Assembly: GCA_014729375.1 (NCBI GenBank)
Contig: WJKA01000113.1
Location: forward strand, 1 to 6,037
From: Chitinivibrionales bacterium
Lineage (GTDB): Bacteria > Fibrobacterota > Chitinivibrionia > Chitinivibrionales > WJKA01
Direction: 5' to 3'
DNA: 6,037 nt
Of the stretch, positions 1-4,977 are shown piece by piece. Below the pieces are notes generated by a model, which worked only from the letters and a program-made list of their open reading frames with translations, made no database searches and was not told where the DNA came from. Within the stretch, counting starts at the first letter, position 1. Every line of letters starts with the position of its first letter. The position numbers were made by a program, and so were the translations under genes.

Positions 1-270
1 ATCGCCTTCCTCGACTTTTTCGGAGATTTCGATCTCTCCCATAAAGCGGTTGCCGTAGATCTTTTCTTTCAGTTTCCCGCACTTTCTGCCGTTTTCGGTA
101 TTCCCCTTAATCTCGATCGTCGCGCCTTCACCCACAAACGAAGTGCGCACTTCGACCATCGCGGTACTCCCCCCAACCGCAAGCTTCGACAGCCAGCGGG
201 CATAGATTATTGACGACTCGAGCTTGATCTTCTCGGGAGAATCTGTTGATACTGTGTGTGCTTTGTTCAT
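1..270 (-). CDS. Ig-like domain protein of the injection-system cluster, 3'-truncated by the window edge
   Basis: The frame opens with ATG at 270 and stays open for 90 codons to position 1, so the C-terminus lies outside the window. The protein starts MNKAHTVSTDSPEKIKLESS and continues with a beta-rich stretch. Its pattern is an early Trp (residue 27), then an AVGG turn, alternating hydrophobic VEVRTSF, then GEGATIEIKG, then IYGNRFMGEIEI. The same order (Trp, EVGQ, MQVETVGF, GEKAEIQIF, EIKGN) occurs in the PAAR protein at about residues 171-231 counted from its first visible Met, so I infer a shared immunoglobulin-like module. There is no signal peptide. The start is supported by the 12-bp gap after the preceding stop, but the upstream sequence is A-rich with no strong ribosome-binding site. 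Its function is unknown. It may be a structural or adaptor piece, or the N-terminal delivery part of a larger effector. Confidence 0.7.
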   Translation of the reverse strand, partial: MNKAHTVSTDSPEKIKLESSIIYARWLSKLAVGGSTAMVEVRTSFVGEGATIEIKGNTENGRKCGKLKEKIYGNRFMGEIEISEKVEEGD

Positions 271-282
271 TTTCTTATAGTT

Positions 283-729
283 TTAGTTGATGGAACACGG
301 ATGACACGGATGAGACTGATTTTCACGGATTTTTTGTGTTATAGGTTTTGAAGATTTTTTCTTATCGTTGGTGAAAATCGTTCTTTTAATTTCAGGCTTA
401 ACACCAAAGTTGAAAAGGAGCCCTACTTCAGTTTTAGTTGATTTAAGATAGTTAATGAGCTGAATCTTGTGTTCTTCGCAAATATTTTCAGATGCCTTAA
501 GCTCGATGATTATTAAATCATTTACAAACAAATCTGCAAAATAATTTCCAACTTCTTCTGTATCGTAATAAACTTTGATATTTTTCTGCTGCTCGACCTT
601 GAATCCTGATTTTTTTAATTCGATCGCCAATGCATTTTCATATACCTTCTCTAAAAATCCATAGCCAAGCGTATTGTAAACCGCATAAAAGGCTTTAATG
701 ATTTTCGTAGTAACTCCCTCATGCAGCAT
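283..729 (-). CDS. GxxExxY-family protein (PD-(D/E)XK nuclease-like)
   Basis: 148 residues. The family-defining G-x-x-E-x-x-Y is seen as GFLEKVY at residues 24-30. A PD-(D/E)XK-like core follows: Asp66 in FADLF, then Glu76-x-Lys78 in IIIELKA, then Gln90-x-x-x-Tyr94 in QLINYL, which resembles the QxxxY motif of RecB-type nucleases. GLLFNFG (103-109) and KRTIF (115-119) complete the family pattern. The biological role of this family is not established; a nuclease activity is inferred from the fold. The last 15 or so residues (IRENQSHPCHPCSIN) lie beyond the conserved part and are mostly encoded by the left inverted repeat, so the tail is a product of the repeat and not of the domain. The gene is AT-rich, unlike its neighbours, sits inside the inverted repeats and has its own putative promoter. 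The start ATG at 729 follows a GAGGGA ribosome-binding site. Function in this cluster is doubtful; it looks like a passenger. Confidence 0.93.
   Translation of the reverse strand: MLHEGVTTKIIKAFYAVYNTLGYGFLEKVYENALAIELKKSGFKVEQQKNIKVYYDTEEVGNYFADLFVNDLIIIELKASENICEEHKIQLINYLKSTKTEVGLLFNFGVKPEIKRTIFTNDKKKSSKPITQKIRENQSHPCHPCSIN
293..330. repeat. Left 38-bp inverted repeat arm
   Basis: The arm starts GAACACGGATGACACGG and ends ATTTTCACGGAT. It matches the reverse complement of 817-854 at 37 of 38 positions; the only difference is T at 317, where the partner arm implies G. Inside it there is a 9-bp periodicity (ACACGG / ATGACACGG / ATGAGACTG). It is read through by the GxxExxY gene and encodes that protein's C-terminal IRENQSHPCHPCS tail. 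Confidence 0.95.
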
Positions 730-737
730 AACACCTA

Positions 738-743
738 TCCCTC
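738..743 (-). promoter_or_regulatory. Ribosome-binding site of the GxxExxY gene
   Basis: GAGGGA on the minus strand lies 8 bp before ATG at 729 and supports that start. A second purine stretch, AGGTG, lies closer (736-732) but is too near the start to be the likelier site. Confidence 0.6.
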
Positions 744-775
744 TTTGTCAAATACACCTTGCCTGATTTTGCTTA

Positions 776-803
776 ATAATATCCTGCTCATATTCTTAAT
801 CAA
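776..803 (-). promoter_or_regulatory. Putative sigma70-type promoter for the GxxExxY gene
   Basis: On the minus strand TTGATT (803-798) is followed by a 16-bp spacer and TATTAT (781-776). These match the -35 and -10 consensus at 4 and 5 of 6 positions. The -10 box ends 46 bp before the ATG at 729. It lies inside the inverted-repeat unit, so the unit could express its gene wherever it lands. The surrounding AT-richness raises the chance of a false match. Confidence 0.45.
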
Positions 804-816
804 CATAATATTTCAG

Positions 817-854
817 ATCCGTGAAAATCCGTCTCATCCGTGTCATCCGTGTTC
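817..854. repeat. Right 38-bp inverted repeat arm
   Basis: The arm starts ATCCGTGAAAATCCGT and ends TCATCCGTGTTC. It is the inverted partner of 293-330 with one mismatch. Its last base (854) is also the third base of the TAG stop codon of the DcrB-like gene, so the element edge and the gene end coincide almost exactly. Transcription reading through the whole row could pair the two arms into a long stem with the GxxExxY gene in the loop. Confidence 0.95.
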
Positions 855-1291
855 TATTCTTCTTGCAACCCCGGACGAAAACTGCTTATAATTTCATCCA
901 CTTCATGCACAATCGTTTTCATGGTCTTTTTGGAGAATGTAGCGGTAAAGCAATAGCCTTTGCTTTCCATGATCACAAACACCTGTTTCTGATACAGTAC
1001 CAGTTCATCCGACGGCGCGTATTTGTAGACCAGCTCGTAGCCGTCAAGGCCTGATGGCAGGCGGATTTCCCGCTCCTGGACCATTTCGAATCCGGGAAGA
1101 TACTGTTTGGAATTGCCGATCTGCTGGTGCGCGTAGTCTTTGAGCCCGATTTTCTTTGACGGCTCGTTGTCGATCGTGATAATGATATTATGCTGCACGC
1201 CGCTGTCATGCGGGCCTTCGAATGTGTACACCGTCGTCTCTTTCCATCCCAGGGGGAGGGAGAGGGTGAACTGGTTGTTTGTTTTTTCCAT
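854..1291 (-). CDS. DcrB/DUF1795-family protein, Eag-like T6SS chaperone candidate
   Basis: 145 residues with the family pattern: FTLSLPLGWKETTVYTF near the N-terminus (residues 8-24), a strand NIIITID, a middle segment GLDGYELVYKY (81-91), then LYQKQVFVIMESKGYCFTATF (99-119) and a C-terminal helix ending SSFRP (136-140). Members of this family that sit beside T6SS spike and effector genes (Eag chaperones) bind effector transmembrane segments before loading. E. coli DcrB itself is a lipoprotein, but this protein has no signal peptide or lipobox and should be cytoplasmic, which fits a chaperone better. It lies 12 bp after the upstream PepSY-like gene. The ribosome-binding site AAGGA overlaps that gene's stop codon. 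The stop codon TAG shares its last base with the right inverted repeat, so the present C-terminus (GLQEE) may be shortened by that insertion. The family call is fairly firm; the client is unknown, since no clear transmembrane segments are visible in the PAAR protein. Confidence 0.8.
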   Translation of the reverse strand: MEKTNNQFTLSLPLGWKETTVYTFEGPHDSGVQHNIIITIDNEPSKKIGLKDYAHQQIGNSKQYLPGFEMVQEREIRLPSGLDGYELVYKYAPSDELVLYQKQVFVIMESKGYCFTATFSKKTMKTIVHEVDEIISSFRPGLQEE

Positions 1292-1300
1292 GGGTGCCTG

Positions 1301-1305
1301 TCCTT
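1301..1305 (-). promoter_or_regulatory. Ribosome-binding site overlapping a stop codon, DcrB-like gene
   Basis: AAGGA on the minus strand begins inside the TAA stop (1306-1304) of the PepSY-like gene and lies 9 bp before ATG at 1291. The arrangement suggests translational coupling and fixes the DcrB-like start. Confidence 0.6.
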
Positions 1306-1789
1306 ATTTAATTGCCGGTGGATATGTTTTCCGCTGCATGCGGCATACCTTTTTCAGGCCGGGGTGTACGGTGACTTCGATTGTTTCGCCTGTTGATGCA
1401 GATTTCCATGCCACGAGGATCAGTGCGTTGCCCTGCTCGGTGATATCGCTCACGCAGGGCATACCCGCGTCGGCGGGGATATGCTTTTTCGCATCTTCCT
1501 GCGCAATCGCGATTGCTTCCTGCCCGGTGATCGAGCCGGGTTTTGTTTCCGCCAGCGCGGTGCTATTTGTCCAGGCCAGGGGAGCGCCGGTGTCGGGATC
1601 AAGTATCACAGCATAGTATGCCGACCGTTTCCACACCCGGAAATGGACATCGAATATCTCACGGTAGGAGGCATCGTCCCAGTATCGCGAGCCTCCGCGT
1701 CGCTGGAATTTAATTCCGGGCTCTTTTCCTGCAGGAAGTGCGTTTGCCGCCTCCTGTTCGGCCCGTTGTAAAAGTTTTGTACGTTCCAT
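1304..1789 (-). CDS. Short PepSY/YcdB-like protein, possible protease-restraining partner
   Basis: 161 residues, no signal peptide or membrane segment, so cytoplasmic. The recognisable region runs from about residue 46 to 102. It has a strand FDVHFRVW, then YYAVILDPDTGAPLAW (58-73), which is the V-x-x-D-x-x-TG-x-x-x-x-W end of a PepSY-type unit, then ITGQEAIAIAQEDAKKHIP (87-105), the helix that opens the next unit. The C-terminus IEVTVHPGLKKVCRM (137-151) could be that unit's final strands. The same order of motifs appears in the larger protein just upstream, so the two look like relatives. The gap to that gene is 12 bp and no strong ribosome-binding site is visible, which hints at coupled translation. 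PepSY units are known from protease propeptides, where they inhibit or chaperone the enzyme. A role against the CHAT-like protein in this row is inference. A general structural role in the cassette is the alternative. Confidence 0.75.
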   Translation of the reverse strand: MERTKLLQRAEQEAANALPAGKEPGIKFQRRGGSRYWDDASYREIFDVHFRVWKRSAYYAVILDPDTGAPLAWTNSTALAETKPGSITGQEAIAIAQEDAKKHIPADAGMPCVSDITEQGNALILVAWKSASTGETIEVTVHPGLKKVCRMQRKTYPPAIK

Positions 1790-1801
1790 ACGATTTTCTG
1801 C

Positions 1802-2563
1802 TTACAATGAGTTTTGCACGCGCACGATTTCGCCGCTGCGCGTATCAATACTCAGGGTTACTGTCCGGGTAAATTCCCTGTCGGATTCATCGATAATAAC
1901 AGTCCATGTTTTTACATACCGGCACACCGGTTTGCCGGATTCCGGCGCGGTAACGACCGGTATGAATTTCCGCCCGTCGGGGATGACCTGCGCGTCCCTG
2001 CCCGTTGCGTATTCCGGGAGCTTTTCCCGTGCGATTGCAACAGCCTGCTCCTCTGAAACAGTATCTTCATGATCGGCAATATCGTTCCAGATCCTGGACA
2101 CCGAGACCACGTTTCGCGTTGTCGAATTTACAAGAACAACAATGCAATCGTCTTCGACTTCAACCCCATTGACCAGGTGCCGCCACAGTGCCGTGGCGAT
2201 ATGCGCGGCGTGCTCCTGCTCGAACGTAACCTCCAGCAACTGTGCATCCCGCGGGATTTCGACCGCGCCGCCCGCCAGTTCGCGCACCTGCGTTTCGTCA
2301 ACAAGGGTCGAGTCGGCCCCCTGCTCATGGGCGGGGATGTCCCATCCGACAAGCTCGCCGGTAGTTGAGTCAAGCCGGACATTCATGTCGGTATACTGCT
2401 CGAGCACGGCCACCTGCCCGCAGAAAACATCGCGACCGGTCGACACGTCAACAGAAATCTCATCAGCTTCACAAACAACAGACACGGCTTCTGAATCAGG
2501 ACCGATCTTTTCCTGTTCAAACACCAGGTCTTCGGCATGCTCCCGTAAACTGTTATTATTCAT
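1802..2563 (-). CDS. PepSY/YcdB-repeat-like protein, possible inhibitor or immunity partner of the CHAT-like protein
   Basis: 253 residues, acidic, cytoplasmic by lack of any signal peptide. Three parts are visible. Residues 59-78 end a first unit (DMNVRLDSTTGELVGWDIPA). Residues 125-163 hold ALWRHLVNGVEVEDDCIVVL and SVSRIWNDI, which resemble the middle of YcdB-type repeats (NG-x-x-V, then a D-x-I-x-V strand, then a Trp). Residues 168-250 form a full PepSY unit: TVSEEQAVAIAREKL helix, TWTVIID strand, and VTLSIDTRSGEIVRV at the end. It follows the CHAT-like gene by 23 bp and precedes its shorter relative by 12 bp. Related domains are known to inhibit the peptidases they are fused to. A gene of this kind directly behind a protease-like effector suggests an inhibitor or immunity protein, but this is inference. 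Family assignment is from motifs only. Confidence 0.8.
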   Translation of the reverse strand: MNNNSLREHAEDLVFEQEKIGPDSEAVSVVCEADEISVDVSTGRDVFCGQVAVLEQYTDMNVRLDSTTGELVGWDIPAHEQGADSTLVDETQVRELAGGAVEIPRDAQLLEVTFEQEHAAHIATALWRHLVNGVEVEDDCIVVLVNSTTRNVVSVSRIWNDIADHEDTVSEEQAVAIAREKLPEYATGRDAQVIPDGRKFIPVVTAPESGKPVCRYVKTWTVIIDESDREFTRTVTLSIDTRSGEIVRVQNSL

Positions 2564-2586
2564 AAGTCGTATCCACCGGTTTCCTG

Positions 2587-4602
2587 CTAGTTGATTTTTA
2601 TGTCCGCTGCTGACGGCGCGGGCATTGACGGCCTCCAGAACCGGGTCTGGTTGCTCCGGTCTCTATAATATATTACCGGCCGTGTCTGCGTGAAACTCGC
2701 GCTCGACCGTACCACCCTGCGGTAGACGTCGATAAGGTTTGTCAACCGCGCGCCTCTTCTGAGCCATTGCGTATAAAACTGCCTTACCAGGCGTGACGCA
2801 ACATTCGCGATTATCACCTGATGGCCGATAAACATTTTAGCGCCGGCATCAAGAACAGCATCCGCCATGACCTGTTTGCGTCCGGCAAGGCAGCACATTG
2901 CATAGACTACCTTGACCCGGTTGAGGCGGTTGAGACCGCCTGCGCCGCCCCAGGCTGACGGCGTCATGTCTCCCCGGTGCCGACGGGCGCGCACTTTGTA
3001 ATAATATGTCGTGCCGTTGGACAGCGGGCTTGCCGCTCCTGAAGGCACTGTGTCGTTTTTCCAGACACGCGTATCGGAATGCGTATATGAATTCTCCGGA
3101 ATACCGATGATTGCATTTGCTGTGCTTTCCTGCACATTTGCCGAGGTCGACCAGTAGAGCGTATAGGTGTCTGCTCCCCGGACCGGGTTCCACGACAGCG
3201 CGATATGCCCGTTACCAGGCGTTGCCTGGAGCCCGGTTGGCGCGGATGTAAATTCTGTGTCATTTCCTATGATTATGGCCGGAAAGACGGTCCCTGATGA
3301 TGCAGCGGGTGTTGTGTTCACCTCTGCGGAAAGCGGCCCGCCCCTGCCCGGAAAGCAGATAACCGGCACCCCGGCAACATCCTCGGCAGAGCGATGATGC
3401 AGGTACGCGGATGCCGGCTGCTGGGGAAGGTTGTTCTGACGGAAATCCGGGCGCATCGGGCCGGTCGGGAACGCGATCAGTGAAGGAAACCGGAACGAGT
3501 TGGGAAGCTGCACCTGGTTTTCCACATGCGCGGGTGTATAGGTGCCCCCCGATGTTGACGCCGGAACATTGGTCGATGTAACATTCGGATCAGCGGCATT
3601 GGCAGTACCAAAAACATCTTCGTATTCATGCCAGTCAACGAAATTGCCGACTATTTCCTTAAGGTCTTCCGTGGAAACAACCGCGTTCAGCCGTTCCCTG
3701 GTTGTTCCCGCGATAGAGATCGATGCGTTATTATTTGTCCGTAGCCTGTAATTGTAAAATCCTCTGTGTGTTCTCATGCATGAATTGTTATGCGGCGCGC
3801 CGCTTGCCCTGTACCGGCACATGGAAAAAGCATTATGGGAAAACCTGTTTTCACAGATCATGCACGGATTCACCTGCTGACCATATAGCGGGCCGTCAAG
3901 ACGGATGTTTCCGTGACAGAGAAAATGTACTAAATCGTAATCACCGAGAATATTCAGTATCTGGTGATAATCCATGCCGCCTGCATGGTCGTTCATGTCG
4001 GATGCGTTGTGGTGGGCTATACTGGTATCCGATTTCGCCCCGCGCATCACCCGGACCCCGAGGTGGGCGCTTTTAAACTGATGGTAAAGATTGTTGACAT
4101 AGGTCTCCCATCCGTTGCTGGTCCGGTTCAGGTCGCTCATGGTATTGGTCGGCATAAGCACGCGCAAATTGGCGCGGCGGATAAAGGCCACCGGTGAGGT
4201 GTAATCATCCTGGTCGGGATACTGGACCGTGAACGCGATTTCCCAGTTCAATCCTTCCGATTCACCAGCCTGGGCAACCACCGGAATTTCATAGACCTGT
4301 GCGGCCCCCTGGAATTTCACGCGGATAGTCGGCAGTGATGCATCGCTGCTTGCATTGGTGTGTCGTTGAACAGAAAATTTCCGTCGGCGGATATTTCCGG
4401 TGAATGTTGCCAAAAGATCGTCATCAGAGCCCTCACTGATCTGCCGCCGGCGACGTCCCCGGCGCTCGATAAAGGTGTCCAGCTCCTTGACCTGTACGGT
4501 TACATCCCGGGCAGTACGCGGACGGGTAAACCGTATCTCGAGAACGCCCTGCGGATCGGTTTGCACGTTTGGCCTGACATAGCCCCTGAATCGTATCGCC
4601 AT
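2587..4602 (-). CDS. CHAT/caspase-like protease candidate with inserted cysteine cluster and fibronectin type III domain
   Basis: 671 residues, no signal peptide. Residues 1-140 are beta-rich with an Arg-rich patch (RRGRRRR, 47-53). A caspase-like alpha/beta fold seems to begin at NLRVLMPTN (145-153). YDLVHFLCHG (222-231) matches the His-Gly motif of CHAT proteases, with His230 as likely catalytic base. The matching Cys region is VVYAMCCLAGRK (565-576, Cys570 or Cys571), followed by DAGAKMFIGH (585-594) and RQFYTQWLRRGA (607-618), the usual AGA and FY-x-x-L-x-x-G pattern after the CHAT cysteine. Between them lie a cluster C247-x2-C250, C262, C275, a Pro/Asn-rich linker (about 335-450) and a fibronectin type III domain (about 454-550: ALSWNPV, YTLYWS, TTYYYKVRAR). 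The His to Cys spacing of 340 residues is far longer than usual in CHAT proteins. The start at 4602 sits 18 bp after the previous gene. I infer an injected or regulated protease; substrate unknown. Confidence 0.85.
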   Translation of the reverse strand: MAIRFRGYVRPNVQTDPQGVLEIRFTRPRTARDVTVQVKELDTFIERRGRRRRQISEGSDDDLLATFTGNIRRRKFSVQRHTNASSDASLPTIRVKFQGAAQVYEIPVVAQAGESEGLNWEIAFTVQYPDQDDYTSPVAFIRRANLRVLMPTNTMSDLNRTSNGWETYVNNLYHQFKSAHLGVRVMRGAKSDTSIAHHNASDMNDHAGGMDYHQILNILGDYDLVHFLCHGNIRLDGPLYGQQVNPCMICENRFSHNAFSMCRYRASGAPHNNSCMRTHRGFYNYRLRTNNNASISIAGTTRERLNAVVSTEDLKEIVGNFVDWHEYEDVFGTANAADPNVTSTNVPASTSGGTYTPAHVENQVQLPNSFRFPSLIAFPTGPMRPDFRQNNLPQQPASAYLHHRSAEDVAGVPVICFPGRGGPLSAEVNTTPAASSGTVFPAIIIGNDTEFTSAPTGLQATPGNGHIALSWNPVRGADTYTLYWSTSANVQESTANAIIGIPENSYTHSDTRVWKNDTVPSGAASPLSNGTTYYYKVRARRHRGDMTPSAWGGAGGLNRLNRVKVVYAMCCLAGRKQVMADAVLDAGAKMFIGHQVIIANVASRLVRQFYTQWLRRGARLTNLIDVYRRVVRSSASFTQTRPVIYYRDRSNQTRFWRPSMPAPSAADIKIN

Positions 4603-4620
4603 AATTCCGTTTACCTGTTT

Positions 4621-4974
4621 TTACGGCAGCGTATAGCCGATTACACGCTGCAAATGCCGCTCGTCACTTTCCAGCACGGCCGGTATTTTTACGGTGATTG
4701 AATCTATTGATAAATCGTAATCATCAAGGGGAACGTCGGGATGAAACAGATAGCCTTCATCGTCGGTAGTGCCGGAAAACCGCTCCCCGTCAGGACCCTC
4801 AATAGAATAATCGGTATTGGCCAGCGGTGTGGAACCGGTGTCATCATACAGCACCACCGACAAAAAGCCGAGGTTGCTGACCTGAATAACCGTCTTCCTG
4901 TTCGTGGATATCCGTGTTGAATCTGAGAATGTCTCCGGCGTACCGCGAATGCTTCCCTGACTGCTCTGCTGCAT
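4621..4974 (-). CDS. Small single-domain beta-sandwich protein related to the PAAR protein's C-terminal domain
   Basis: 117 residues. After a Ser/Thr-rich N-terminal tail of about 27 residues, one carboxypeptidase-regulatory-like or SpaA-like beta-sandwich is seen: FLSVVLYDDTGSTPLANTDY (37-56), then GPDGERFSGTTDDEGYLF (60-77), then VPLDDYDLSID (81-91). The same motif order closes the PAAR protein (YIEIELKDHNNDPVANEEY, LPTGEIRKGTLDGNGY, VPPGNCRVVFPG). It starts only 3 bp after the PAAR stop codon, with GAGGAG overlapping the end of that gene, so the two are probably translated together. Such modules are common as structural extensions near spike proteins of contractile systems. I infer a spike accessory or adaptor between PAAR and the CHAT-like cargo. 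No catalytic motif is visible. Confidence 0.85.
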   Translation of the reverse strand: MQQSSQGSIRGTPETFSDSTRISTNRKTVIQVSNLGFLSVVLYDDTGSTPLANTDYSIEGPDGERFSGTTDDEGYLFHPDVPLDDYDLSIDSITVKIPAVLESDERHLQRVIGYTLP

Positions 4975-4977
4975 CCA

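Larger units (their letters stand above)
293..854. mobile_element. 562-bp inverted-repeat-bounded unit carrying a GxxExxY gene
   Basis: Two 38-bp arms in opposite orientation (293-330 and 817-854) differ at one position and enclose the AT-rich GxxExxY gene with its own putative promoter. The outer edge of the right arm overlaps the last base of the stop codon of the DcrB-like gene, and the left edge lies 22 bp before the next start codon. No transposase is present, so movement would need an enzyme supplied in trans. I could not find a clear target-site duplication: the flanks read GTTGATG on the left and TATTCTT on the right. It is therefore either a non-autonomous element or a recombining repeat unit. 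The mobile nature is inferred from structure and base composition. Confidence 0.6.

Noticed and set aside
730..853. Rho-independent terminator between the DcrB-like gene and the GxxExxY gene
   Set aside because: No GC-rich hairpin followed by a T run is visible on the minus strand in this interval; only the inverted repeat arm and the putative promoter are seen.
293..854. CRISPR-like array from the repeated CACGGAT units
   Set aside because: The short units are contiguous 9-bp steps within two inverted arms, without regular spacers of uniform length.
286..861. Target-site duplication flanking the inverted-repeat unit
   Set aside because: The sequences just outside the arms (GTTGATG and TATTCTT) do not match, so I do not claim a duplication.
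821..1054. Plus-strand open frame starting in the right inverted repeat
   Set aside because: It is antisense to the well-supported DcrB-like gene, matches no family I know and gets its start from the repeat sequence.
1140..2594. Several plus-strand open frames opposite the PepSY-like and DcrB-like genes
   Set aside because: They overlap genes with clear domain patterns, and their products are low-complexity Ser/Cys/Arg-rich sequences typical of antisense shadows in GC-rich DNA.
3167..4701. Plus-strand open frames opposite the CHAT-like gene and its upstream neighbour
   Set aside because: No domain, no convincing ribosome-binding sites, and the opposite strand carries a continuous protein with recognisable domains.
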